From Parelaphostrongylus tenuis (Eukaryota > Nematoda > Chromadorea > Rhabditida > Metastrongylidae), in contig JAHQIW010000863.1 of assembly GCA_019055375.1 (NCBI GenBank), positions 62,001-126,000 on the forward strand: 64,000 bases of DNA, written 5' to 3'. The first letter of the stretch is position 1; each line of letters starts with the position of its first letter. This document shows, piece after piece, positions 22,458 to 34,108 of the stretch. The position numbers were made by a program, and so were the translations under genes. The notes under the pieces were generated by a model. The model searched no databases. It saw nothing but the letters and a program-made list of their open reading frames with translations, and was not told where the DNA came from.

Positions 22458-22459
22458 GA

Positions 22460-23202
22460 AGAAAGCATCCGCAGTACAGGCACCACTTTTTAAAAGGATT
22501 GTTACCAATAGCTGCTGATATGTGACCTAATAGAAGTAAAGAGTTGACGTGCTCACATTTGTATACAGATTATCAGATTGGGCACTCTGAAATTTCCTGT
22601 AATGCACTTAAGATGCATTGAAATACATCTTGTGGTGTGGTCATGAGATGCTCGCCTGTAATCAGCTACTATTTTTGAAGAATGCTTATGTATCTTGAAG
22701 AAAGCTAAAAGGCTATAAGACTTCGAGAAAGAAGCGTAAGTATTCTTTCATTTAACCATACTTACATTAGAACTTTATTGAAGAATGACTATAGATAATT
22801 GTAGAACACAACATTAGGATTTCTGAAACAGAATACCTATGGGCTTACAAGAATCAAATAACAACTTCAACGTTAGCTGCTGCCGTAAAGGATGCATAAA
22901 GCTGAACAATATCATAGGGAACTCTGCGAGAGATTTGTGGGCTCGTAACCACATAAAATTTCATATTTGCTCATTCTAGAGCATTTATATGGTTATAATT
23001 TCATTGTATTACTGTCCTGCAGAAAACAAAGCTGTTTTTCTTTCATCGACCACACTTGAATTGCAATCTTTGTTACTTTCCTATCTCTTCAATACAATTA
23101 TTTATCACGTCATATTATCACTCATATCTTAACAGCGGTATTCATTGTTATCATCATGTATTTAAATGAAGAAATGTAGATGGTAAATCATTTTTTGTGC
23201 AG
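22460..23202. other. No confident gene; one conserved open segment
   Basis: After the acceptor GTCCTGCAG near 23025, copy A and copy B share an open frame (A: TTLELQSLLLSYLFNTIIY; B: TTLESQSLFLSYLFVTIIY) despite base changes. No donor was found. It may be another exon of the gene at 23203. Confidence 0.3.
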
Positions 23203-23708
23203 ATTTCCGCAATAATATGCTTGGTTTCGATTTTCTCAAAGTTGGCTGGATTCTCGGGGTTCTCCACCGTTTTGTTACCAAAACACTGAGTATGTTAGGT
23301 TTAGGTAAGTATTTACCTTTTGTATCAAATGTTTAATTTAAAATGCAGAAGTTTTTTGTGTTAATTCTTACATTCTTGCTTGAGATTATGGCTATGCCCT
23401 CCTAAGATTGTCTGATTTTTCAAAAGTACACATATTCGGATGTGTTATATAAGAAAACAGCTCTTAGTCATCGAGCTGGAAATGGCTTGAAATCAAATAA
23501 ACACTCTTAACGTACTATAATTGCAATCTTCGAGAAGAATCATTCTAAGATATATTTTCACTTCATCAGTATACGATATATTTTCCAGGGCATTACATGA
23601 AGAAAAAATTGTCACCAATTAAACGCCGAGCCAGTTCACCGCTCGATTTCCCAAGGAAGCGAACCCGTACTTCTGATCACCTTTCGCCAATTCCTTACCA
23701 ACGTGCAA
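23203..23708 (+). CDS. Two in-phase exons of an unknown gene (copy A)
   Basis: Exon 1 (23203-23304) lies between acceptor TTTTTTGTGCAG and donor GTAAGT and reads FRNNMLGFDFLKVGWILGVL then HRFVTKTLSMLGLG, which could be a membrane-associated helix. Exon 2 (23589-23708) follows acceptor TATTTTCCAG and joins in phase (codon split 1/2). It encodes a basic Ser/Pro-rich stretch (KKKLSPIKRRASSPLDFPRK then RTRTSDHLSP) that looks like a nuclear localisation signal. A GTGGGT donor follows, and an acceptor at 24257 would finish the frame within a few codons. Copy B has the same sites but each exon carries a frame break. Family unknown. Confidence 0.55.
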
Positions 23709-23759
23709 GTGGGTGTATTTGCATGTCTTCACTATATCGAAGTGTCTATGTATCCCTCC

Positions 23760-23965
23760 ATGGAGTAGAAACAGCTCAGCTCTTGAGCTAAATCATTCTC
23801 TGAGAGACGCGCCATGCACTCGACTTCATCATAGTCGAAGGTGACGTATCGAGCTTTGACCTTGGAAATAAGTCCGTTGGCTTACCGATGTCTCAGATCC
23901 GTACTGCTGCAAGTCCAGATAATTCTGGTACCAAATCGCAGACCACGGAGAGGTGAAAGGCTTGA
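23760..23965 (-). mobile_element. Old SINE copy (predates duplication)
   Basis: Reverse complement of the SINE body: GCGCCATGCACTCGACTTC and TGGTACCAAATCGCAGACC correspond to sequences of the SINE at 54350. It is also present at 58083-58285. Confidence 0.6.
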
Positions 23966-26570
23966 GTCGTTAGCATTCGTAATATAAATCAGATGCCTGA
24001 GCTATCAACTACTGATATGACGACATGTACTTCCCAGATTATTCCCTTGGATACGTGATCGTTGTTGGCACGGATACGCTTTAAACATCATCGATAGCAA
24101 GGCAAATCAGAGGTCTTCATTGGTATGGTGGGCATCACGTGAGCCCCCGTGAAGAGTAATCTCAAATTTGTAGCCACATGGAATGCTAAGTTTTACATAA
24201 AACTGAATGTCGTTGTTATTAACCCACCGATGCTTTGATGATCTCTGATCTTGCAGGTGCCTGCGCCTAAGAATATATAAAAGAATAGATTTAGGTGGTT
24301 TTCAGTGATTGAGGATTAGTATTTCTTTTAGTAATAGGATGAAAAGCTTTTTCAAATCTCAAATTATATTAGAAATTGACGCTGATGGTTGGTAATAATT
24401 CGATCTACAGCACGTAAAAAGTGGAACACTGCATAGAAATTCAATGAATGGTTCCATATTTGAGGATATGATAGTCATAATGACAAGTTCACCCCGTCAT
24501 TTTAATCCATGCCAAATCTGCTCAAATCAAAACAGAACCACGTATGAGCCACTTTGCTGATGACTCAGTTAAAGATCCGTAAACGTATTTATTCAAATTG
24601 TTGGAATAATGTGCTACGTACCCTTAGATCAAAACTGTAACAAATATGCTAACTTATTTGTCAGTCAAATTTAATATGTAAACTATGCTTTGATGGAAGA
24701 GGTAAATCGTTTAGTCTAGACTTGCTACTCTAGTTAGAGTAAAATTGGTTAGAATGTGTTTTTCTGTGATAAAGTACTTCCAATTTGCAGCTCATCGGAG
24801 AATTCTGTGGTGGAAAACCAGCAGGAAGAATAACATATCTGCAGTGTAAATATAAACAAATTTAAAAATTAGCAATCTTTGCTTTTACATTCTTGCTTTT
24901 CCGATGTATCACACAAGCTGTTTAATGCCTTGAATGAAATGTGTTGGGATACATTTAAAAAATCTCAATTGGTAGGGTGTACTATAACGGTTCGATCAAC
25001 AAAATTCAATCTAAAACACAAAACAGATACTAAACTACAGTTTATTTTACCTTGAGAAACAAATGGAAGGAAACTTTGCGCGACACGTGCGCATGCTGAC
25101 GACGATTTTGGAAAGATATTTATTGAGTTTATCTTAGTAAAATCTGTTGAAGCGTTCCCTTACGCAAGGCGGAATAAGTATTTTAGTATGACGGAGGGAC
25201 ATATTACACTGAATTGATGCCAGCACTTTGATTCGGTAAGAATTAGCACCGTATAAAGTAAGTTTCTAAACGTGCTTAGACTCCAGTGCAAGCATGGTTT
25301 CTTGCAATAACTTTCACAAAGCACTTGTTTAGGAGCTCAACTCTCTTTTCAGCATTTTTAATGTGAGCCGAAGAATCGATGACAATCTCAAGAAGGTAGT
25401 TCGCCGCTTTATAACGAATTACTGATTACCAATATTCAAACAAACTGATATCCAGCACGATAATCTCCTACACTATCACTGTTTGGTCACTAGATAGCTG
25501 GATGGTGCTATCGAAATTATCAATCTTTTGAAAACATAGAAGGAAACAATATTCTTACAAAAAAAAGTACGAAACGCTCTATCAGCATTTGAAAATAAAG
25601 TGATATTTGCACTTGTCAAAGGTTTTTTTATTGATATATTTTAACGCACGAATGTTTGACACAGGTCCCTTACCGCAAAGGTTCTTCAAAAGGAACTTTT
25701 CTGCTGGACGAAGGCTTTCCATTGGGCTGTTGGTAATCAATCAGAAGTCCAAATCGTTATTGATCAAAATTGTTCTTTCTCATAGAAGGATTCAATCTAT
25801 AGCGATGTAGGAATTGAAATAAAATTATATTTCACAACCATCACGTGCCTTCAAATTTATCACCATTACAACTCGCTGGAAGCAAGAAAAGCACTGTAAC
25901 TGTAGTAGAGATCTTCAAAAACTGAAACTGGAAAAATATAATTATTTTCCACATGTAAGTCGTGTTGTCGATCCACATCCACCACACACGTCAACTCACA
26001 AGCAATGCGCAACGTGCTCAAAATTTAAAAATCTTCCCCACTACAATACAGTCAAACAACCTTTTCAAAAGCCAAGTATAGTTTTTGGAATTGCTGGATC
26101 TTACGTTGTAGAACGATTACTAATTGTCTGTCGATTAAGCTCCGCCCAGCGAAGAATATGCGTGTGTGAAACAAAAAATTCCATTTCCTCCGTTATCGCG
26201 CTGTAAGAGGAAATTTTATGTGAACAATTAGGCATTTGAAGTTGCCGAAATTTGCGCTGTTCATCTTGAAGATTTTTTTGGAGAATGAGCTCTAACCAAC
26301 GAACTACAAACACCATAGCGCGCTTCGCGTGTGAAACGAAACTCTTTTCATACTGCTGCAGCGTAGCAAAAAGACGCTTTTAAGAAACAAGTATATTTAT
26401 AGATTCATCGGGTTTTTAAACTTCGGAATGCTTACTGATAATCCAAAAAAAGTTCTTTACGCAGCGTAAAAGGCTCCTTGGGCAGCCTTTTCCTATTACG
26501 GATTTGTGCCGGGGATCTTTTGTTCTTAGAGGCCTTGTAATCATGCGATAGCTTATCGCACAGGCGAAAT
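23966..26570. other. Copy A sequence with isolated exon-like block
   Basis: Mostly unremarkable AT-rich sequence homologous to 58286-61130. The only supported piece is the short exon-like block at 25665-25732. Confidence 0.4.
25665..25732 (+). CDS. Short conserved exon-like block (copy A)
   Basis: Acceptor GTTTGACACAG, 68 bases, donor GTAATC. The frame reads PLPQRFFKRNFSAGRRLSIG. The copy B block at 60208-60275 has the same length, splice sites and frame. Of the base differences inside, four are synonymous and only one clearly changes an internal residue (F to H). That pattern favours coding. Its partner exons are unknown; AAGATTAGAAG after GCTTTATTTCATGCAG near 26896 would be phase-compatible. 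Confidence 0.4.
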
Positions 26571-26574
26571 AGAT

Positions 26575-26735
26575 CAATCGATAGTTTATAGTTCGGCTCC
26601 GTGCTTAAGGCTCACCAAGCTTTTCAACACACCAGAATCGGTGAATTAGCACTGGACTTGCTGGGAGAGTAGCAGCGCTGATTTTATGCATCAGTAGGCC
26701 TCTGCGATCTATTGTAAAGGTCAGATAATTCAAGA
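26575..26735 (+). mobile_element. Diverged SINE (predates duplication)
   Basis: Body only: AAGGCTCACCAAGC, GTAGCAGCGCTGA and TATTGTAAAGGTCAGAT align with the SINE consensus. The counterpart is at 61130-61270. Confidence 0.55.
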
Positions 26736-26962
26736 AATTCAAAGTGCCTGCCGACGTGTACATTCTGAGAAACTCAGAAGCCACGTCTGCACATCGCTTT
26801 GATCAAAATGCATATAAGCATTATTGAGTCGTTACCTTTTTCGTTGGCTACCGTCCCCACATTTAATACACTTTTCTTGCCGCTTTATTTCATGCAGAAG
26901 ATTAGAAGTATTGGATGTTACTTTCATAGAATCACTGTCGCATTTCGGCCCAACCAGGTGGC

Positions 26963-28082
26963 GATAATCAGCAATAAGTTAACACTATTATACCCCGTTT
27001 TCCAAGACTCCTATGTTAATCTCACTGCACATACACCATAGGCTAAAGAAATCATAGCTCTATATGTGCCTTTTAATATACTAATCTTCAACATCAGTAG
27101 TGCTCTTTCATATGTCACGTGCACACTATATCACGCCACCATTCCATCGCAGAGGTTTCACTTTACTCAGGAGTAATTTCTTGCACTTCACTATGCTACC
27201 ACATTCATCACTGTTACAAACGAATTCATTACCTTCGTTGGAGATTTGATCTATGGCATCGTTAAGAAATCCACGGCAGACTCGAACCACGTCGAGTTTT
27301 TTTTCAGTTGAAATAGTGTTTATTCTGTATTGATAGTTGGTTGAAATTACCAGGTAAATTTGCATAAAATCGATTACCCTATACTGGTAAATAATTGTCA
27401 ATGATAGATGAGTCAGACTACTACAACCTACTAACGAATCATTCAAAGACCATGATTCAGCACAGGTACACGTAGTCAAAAACTTTCAAGTATCCTTCCA
27501 AGCCACATGAGATATGAACTTGTTGCAATCGACTTAGTTCAGCGCGAGAATTTTCCGGATAATTTGGCTAGATCAATTTAGAGTTTTGATAAGGAATCCT
27601 CACTTCCACGTTTGACTATGTTTTTCGGCGCTCGTCGTATAGTGATTGCAACATATAAAAAGAATATGTAAACGTGGTCAGATATTGGGAGTAATAAAAC
27701 CACTAAAGGTATTTCACAGACAGCCATGTTTGCATCGCATTAAAGTATTAAGGAACGGTAGGAATAATTTGCGGAGCTACAGTAGCACTTCCACAAAACA
27801 AGGATCCTTAGGCGATATAATTAAATTTGGCCTTCATTCTTTACTTCACAAGAACATTGATCAGTGATAATTCAATGGCGATCGCTGCTCAAATTATATC
27901 AATTTTCACACGACCAGTTTGCTACTCGTCCTCACTTGATCGACTCATTAGGCAAAACAAGAAGTCATAGTATATCGTTGGCTGATATCAGGGAAATAAC
28001 GATCACTTCTTTTGTAAGTGGATAATTTTATAGTTTCTAAAAGAAAATATGCAAGACAAAAAGCAGTCATATGGTCAACAGC
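26963..28082. other. 1.1-kb segment present in A, absent from B
   Basis: Copy B joins GTGG directly to AACG across this interval. Inside, a minus-strand frame (27126 to about 27330) after acceptor ATCAATACAG encodes a Cys-containing peptide (KKLDVVRVCRGFLNDAIDQ then NEFVCNSDECGSIVKC) ending in TAG. It looks like a terminal exon of unknown family. A plus-strand frame at 27646-27867 is less convincing. Confidence 0.45.
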
Positions 28083-30446
28083 AAACGCTCATATAATGAG
28101 CATTTCTCTGATCGCCAGCTTTGCATAAAATCGTTGTCCGTACTCTTCAATCAGCCAACAATCATTACCAAAAACTTTCAATTTCTCATATTTCGACGAC
28201 CGATGGCATCACCTCTTACGATCGATCATATCAACAACTCAGCCGGCCTTTCACCAAACAAACAAAGCTTTGGTCTATCTGACCAGCATTCACAGGATTT
28301 ATAGGATATATTGCAAGAGGTGTTTCTTGAAGTCGGAAGCTATGAAGAAGTAGAGCACACGTCGATTTACCCACGCTAAACTCTTCTTATCTAGTATTGT
28401 AGAAAGAACTTGGAAAACTTGATCAAGTAGATTAGAAAGTGGAAACAATGTAATATCGTTACATTTGACATCATATACACCTCTGCTAATGTTGCGCTGC
28501 TATATGAAGATCAACAGTCCACGGCAAGATGTAGAGGTTAAAAAAGGTTTCCCTTGAATTTTTCAAACATGCTTTTTCCAAGGGTTTTTCGCATTGATTT
28601 ACCTCTCTCACCAGTGAGTTGCAGTAAAATCTGTGTCCTAAAAACTATCACTGACGATGGCCAGTTGACATTATAGACAGAGAGAGGGCGATTATAATGC
28701 GTAGTACGACGTTGTGGAATCAATGCTCTATTAAAAATGAAAGATAGCATACCTCCATGTTCTCAAAGACAACACGGCATCACTAAGATCAGCCAGTCGG
28801 TTTCTCAGTCTGCCTCTTAGGTATCCTTCAACGATGTACTTAACGCATTAAGAGGGAGAAAACAGCCCAACCTGAGAGATGCACTAAGTGTTGCGAGCAA
28901 CATGGTCAAGTGAGACCATATTTGTCACTCATATCGTTCAAAATGAACGTCGCATAAGCCGATCCTCGTCGGTTACAATAACATGATCGACTTCAGAGGG
29001 GACAGTTCGACACTTCTTACACCACGCACTCACCAAAGAAAAGAGTATCGAACGCCTCCTTTCCTTTCTAGAATTATTTCAATGGAATTTCTATTTTCAG
29101 TTATACGTCTCTATTGTCGGGCTGGATGATGTAACGACAACTAAGCAATAGAAAGCCAACGCCACATAAGCCACTAAGTCAATGTGAGGAAAAGTGTCTT
29201 TGACCGATATGCCTATGTCGCCAGCAAGGTGTATACAGTCAGAAGTAAGGGGCCATCAAATCGATAGTAATGATTATGGGTACTTATACAGAGAAAGGCA
29301 GGTATTAAATCTTTACGTCCTCGTCAGTTGCACGGTGCCTTTTCGTTCACATAGCACCTTGAAGTCTACCAATATATAGTGGATTAATCGTGATTTTCCA
29401 GTTGCTCTCGTATAGTCATCAAGAGATTTGCTTTGACTACGCATCCATCGAGAACGCTCACAATCATGAGCCGGAAAAAAATCACAAAAGCATTAGAATA
29501 CAGAACGTGCCCGTTCACTAGTCTGCTGGTACGTTTGTATTCCAAACGCCTGTGAAGAAGAGATGTAAACGCGTAAAGCAAAGCTTTTTGAAATTCAGGA
29601 AGTTCTTTTTGGACGAGACTGAAAAGAAAAAATAGAATTACTGCAATGAAGTCGACAATAGGGTGGCTGTCAATAACTGGCTATAACCAATGCACTTGAG
29701 AACCGAATGATATGGGAGGCACATAGAGAAAAGCTTGCGGATTGATGGCATGAAGGTAGAAGCAGATCCTCTGGAATGATACCATAAGACTGTGCTCAAA
29801 AATCCGATTTTACTAATACAAGGAAACAATTCACGCATTCTAAATTTCTGACGTAGGCGCCTACATATATGGCGTCCGCAAGAACATACACGGGCTGGTG
29901 GAGGCGATAGTGTCCCATTTTATAAAACCCGACTGCATAATTGATTGGTGCACAAAATAGAGATTCCAAGGAAAAAAGAGTGCGCACTCATCTTTAATTT
30001 TTCGATCTCAAAAACGGTGCCCTGAAGTCGAGGTGTGGCTGTGAAAACTTGTCTCTAACATCCACAAGTCCAGTAATGCTGCATTACTACAATTCCCTCC
30101 TAATAATAACTGAAACTAAGCCCGAAAATATTGCAGTTGGAAAATTTTGAGCAACCGCAGCACGCAAATCTTCTTCCGAAAAGATGAACAACGAGTCGAG
30201 GGTTAAGCGCGCAGATCCTCGAATTCATTTCAGAATCGTCGCTTCAAAAGCTTCTGTTCTGGCATTATCCTATTAACTCCTAAAACACCTTTTCAAATAC
30301 GAAATACTGTAAATCCGAACCATTCGTGTCTGAGCTCCAAACTTCCTCAAAAAGTCAATCTACGAAAACAACTCTGAACACCATTACAACTTGAATTTTA
30401 ATGGTAAACTGAATCTCGTCAACTTAACACAGCCCGAAATAGTTGC
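28083..30446. other. Right part of copy A, no confident gene
   Basis: Homologous to 61508-64000. Small conserved pieces occur: SDRQLCIKSLSVL near 28105 with copy B near 61535, and DYGYLYRERQ before a GTATTA/GTGTTT donor at 29305 and 62785. They could be exons, but they cannot be assembled into a model. Confidence 0.35.
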
Positions 30447-32514
30447 ACAAGTTTGGGAATTCGACCATCTTATGGTTTAGAAAGTTAATCAATGATTAGA
30501 ACGTCAGGACTGAAACAAACCCTGTAATAATTTATAAGCAGATCACGATTCAAAATAGTTATGCTATCGGACTGAGTACAGTATATCATAGCCACCTCGG
30601 CATTTCAGAGAAGAACAACTCAACCAGTCACAATAGAACTGGATCTACGTCGGAGAATTTTTGCAGGCGATTTAGATTGAAGTATTAAATGCCAATATCC
30701 GCTGCGAGGCGCTCAGCAAGTTGAAATAAAAAACCTGAGTTCGGGCAATCTTAACCCTATGGAGGCGACGAGAATTCCCCGTAATGCACTCGTATTTGTT
30801 TAGATTTTTCGGAGGACAGAGTATTTCGACTTGGTTCCCAAAAAGTCCTTTTCAATGTGCTGTAGTAATGAAAATATCACTTGTCATCTCTAGCGCGCAT
30901 CTTTTGATATGCTTGTCTATATGAATGGCTTTTCACTAGACTTTTATTGATCTTTAATCGTTACCCAATTAGGCTGAAGCAAGCAGCATGTAACTCAGGC
31001 ATTTCATCGATAGAGAAAAACCTCCAATCAAATAATGAACCGCACTCCTATCAAAATGAGCTGCGCGCGGTGATTCCACTGCAGCTTTGAGAAGGCGCGG
31101 CTTAAGTACTAAATTTTTTGATCTACATGTGCACCATAATTTCCATTACCGCTTATATGACTTTGGCACGCATATCCGCGCGAAGCTTCTTGTATTAAAT
31201 GACTGCTGAAATTTTGGGGAGAAGATGAGGCATATACGTCAGTCATGGATATAATGCGCACTGAAATAAAGTCGTAAATTTCAAATTCGTTGCCACAGTT
31301 TGCTGACAAGAAATTTTTTAAAAGTGAGTACAGTAAATAAATAACAAAAGTTAAAGCTATCAACAGACTGCTTAACTCAGGAAGAAGCGAAAACTTCCCC
31401 TCATCTCAAAAGCTTAGACTTTGAAAGGATTTTCTTGACGCAAAGACATAATTACTGTTATAAAATCACACGCATTGAACGCCATGTACAAAAGTTAATT
31501 AGGAGAATCTTCTTGACAGATATAGAAATCCTTTGGCGACAGCGGTGGCGATGGTGGTAAACGACTTTCCGTGACGGCTTCGTTGTTGGAGAAGTATGTG
31601 CAAAAATACACCCAAAAATTCTGGACAAAGTAAGTAAAGAAAATTGTTTCGAGGGAAAATTTTTATTTTCTGGTTCAAGTTCGGAAACATAGTTGGAGAC
31701 CTAATAATCATGCATCCAAAAAGATGCATGCCGTCGCGAAAAGGTCAACAGCGAAAGCATTCTATAGATGACGCATGAAGCATACTACCACAACGTTGTC
31801 AATCGGTTTGATGATAGTTTATCGGTGAAAAATCACGATGAACCACGAGCTAACGACTTAGAAACAGTAAACATACTTTCAAGACTCTTTCGGAAAACTT
31901 TAGTTTCAGAATTATCAAATTTTTGTCTCGTAACAGCTAATTTCGTTTCCTTAACAATTTTGACATAAACAAAAAGTTTTGCACTAACCTCAAGTCAGCT
32001 CAATCACACAAAAAATTATTGCATGTTCTAACCGGGAATTCATGAAAGTGCGCTCTTAAGGTTCCGAGTATTTCAGAAGAAAAAAGTTCCGTACAACTGA
32101 CGACGTTGTAAAGCTGAAACACTTGTCTTGCACTATATAACTGCCACAGCAGATTTCATGAAGGACTCAGAATATGTTATCAGATCAAACTGCCATATTT
32201 CAAGACTATGTGGCAGATCACGGCGAAAGCTCTAGTGAGCAAAAATTGTTTAAGCGCGGTCCTGCTTCCAATCTTCACATATATTGCTCCGATCATTTAC
32301 ACCTTGTAAATCAAAGGACCGTCTACCTGTCAGGTTAATGACCTCATTACTGATTGCATAATTCTGTGATTTTTTCTCGTTAATTCCACAATTTTTCACT
32401 TTTGTGCAAGTTCGTATCAATTTTTTCCTCAAATAAAACAGCAAATGATTACTCAAGGCATTCCTCTACAACTCCAGTAACTTCCACCTACATTCCTGGG
32501 AGTTTCGTGATTTC
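30447..32514. other. Spacer, no gene seen
   Basis: Beyond the testable end of copy A homology. Only short frames on both strands, without splice context or recognisable motifs. Confidence 0.4.
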
Positions 32515-33295
32515 GCGGCGGTGCTAACCGATTTCGGCAACGCGTGTGAAAAGATTGGTCTTCAACTAAATCTAACGAAAACGATGTTCTGGAGAAAGGA
32601 TGAGTTTTGAATGTCGCATTCACTCTCAACGAAACGAACATCTACGAATGCCCCAATTACGTCTGCCTAGGTCGTGAAATTATAGTGATGAACGACTTAG
32701 CTCCAGAGTTGTGCAGAAGGAAACGAGCGGCTTGGGGAACGTTTAAGAGCATTGATGATGTAGTGAGAAGGACAAAGAACATTCGACTCCGTGCCCACCT
32801 TTTGGACTCGACAACTATATCTGCCTAACGTATGCAGCAGAAACGTGGTAGCTACGTATGCAGGATGAAAGATCACTTGGCGTCATTAAACGCGCAGTCG
32901 TAAGGTCGATGCTAGGAGTACCGCGTCTCTCGCAAACGCGAGAGAGAAACCGCTCTTCCGGCCTACGTCAAAAATTGAAGATCTTAGACGCCGTTCTACA
33001 CGCCAGATTATCGAAAATAAGGTGGGCAGGGCACATGATGAGCCTCAACGACAATCGATGGACGAGAGCCGTTACCGACTGGATTCCACGGGATATAAAG
33101 CGCTCTAAGGAAGACCACCAATTCGATGGTCCTATTCCTTCACGAAAAGCATAGAAGAGAGCTGAATCCCTAGAGCGTGGTGGACCAGCTGGGATACTCT
33201 TGCTCACGATGGGGGAAAAATGAAAGTGTTCCTGGTACCCGCTCGAGTCGCTCGACGATCAATGGGACGACATGTGATGTGGTACAGGTGATATA
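32515..33295 (+). mobile_element. 5'-truncated RTE-type LINE fragment (3' end)
   Basis: The conceptual frames give VLTDFGNACEKIGLQLNLTK, then LGREIIVMNDLAPELCRRKR, then DRWTRAVTDWIPR-type sequence. These match the end of the reverse transcriptase and the C-terminal domain of the RTE element at 48528-51845. It ends with the same GTGATGTGGTACAGGTGAT 3' end. Several frameshifts and stops are present. 5' truncation is typical of target-primed reverse transcription. Confidence 0.85.
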
Positions 33296-33394
33296 TCCAT
33301 TGAATAGGTATGTCCTACATGTTTAGAGCTTACATGACAGCTTCTGCGACAAATGAGACAATAAACTTGGTCAAATGATGGAAAAAAATACAGC

Positions 33395-33645
33395 GGTTTC
33401 TTCTAGTCTTGCGAAACTTCGATGAGTGTTGTTAGTGTGTGAATGTGGTCCACACTATTAAATCATTTTCGAAACCCCTGCTTGTACTCATGCCTGCACT
33501 TGGACTAATGAGTCTTTTTAGGTTTATGTTTACTACAAACCTTAAATTTTGACATATCAAATACAAAAAACAGTGTAAGTGCGCTAATAAGAAGAGACGG
33601 GAGGTTTTTTAGATGATCTGGTACTAACCCTGTTGTACCTTGGAA
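33395..33645 (-). mobile_element. Internal RTE fragment
   Basis: 33397-33510 matches the palm region (GCGAAACTTCGATGAGT through CATGCCTGCACTTGGAC, equal to 49680-49785). 33590-33645 matches the region near 49975-50030. The stretch between is deleted. The fragment is on the opposite strand to the neighbouring fragment. Confidence 0.65.
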
Positions 33646-34040
33646 ATTCCATCACAGCTAGCAGCACTTAAAATATTTGCTATGAAGTGCTGAAGCAAAC
33701 TTTCTAAATTTCTTCTTTTACATTTGAGAATTTTTTAAGATGTGAGCCAACAACTTCTTTCAATTGTTGTTGAAATGGCTGCAAAGCTTTAAATGAGCTA
33801 TGCTACCTTACAGACGATGCTACACCACGCCGCTGAATTGAGGGATCAGCATCGCATTCAGAAATCCTCTGGGAGACTCTATCTTGCATATTGCACTCCA
33901 AATTATTCTTTGAGATTCCGAAATAATCCTGTCAGTTTATGACTCTAAAATCGCGCGTAATAACTAACACAAGCAACCACGGAAATCTATCTAAATATGA
34001 AAACTCAACTTTTTAGCTGGCACGACTTTTGTATACGACG

Positions 34041-34058
34041 TTGTTGTTGTTGTTGTTG
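34041..34058. repeat. (GTT)6 microsatellite
   Basis: Six GTT units. On the minus strand this is a CAA tail directly after the motif at 34084-34108, as in some retroelement 3' ends. Confidence 0.9.
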
Positions 34059-34083
34059 ATCGCTGTAAGGATTGCTGGCCAAC

Positions 34084-34108
34084 GTTTCGGCGACATCGCC
34101 TTCTTCAG
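34084..34108 (-). ncRNA. Hammerhead-like / Penelope-type terminal motif
   Basis: The minus strand reads CTGAAGA, then A and a GGCG/CGCC stem with loop ATGT, then GAAAC. This order (CUGANGA, stem II, GAAA) is the hammerhead ribozyme core, which is known from the terminal repeats of Penelope-like elements. One extra A sits before stem II, and stems I and III were not identified, so self-cleavage is doubtful. No reverse transcriptase of that class is nearby. Confidence 0.35.

Larger units (their letters stand above)
9388..30446 (+). repeat. Copy A of a large direct segmental duplication
   Basis: This block aligns colinearly and on the same strand with 41668-64000. It begins at GTATTGTATGTTTAT (copy B near 41671) and still matches at its last compared position (GGTAAACTGAATCTCGTC at about 30402 and 63961). 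Homology beyond 30446 cannot be tested because copy B leaves the window. Segments in A but not B are about 16205-16812, 16997-18004, 21871-22147, 22351-22457 and 26963-28082. Confidence 0.9.

Noticed and set aside
21917..22459. 180-residue plus-strand open frame
   Set aside because: It runs through a TA/CA microsatellite and antisense to the better-supported minus-strand exon at 21859-22147.
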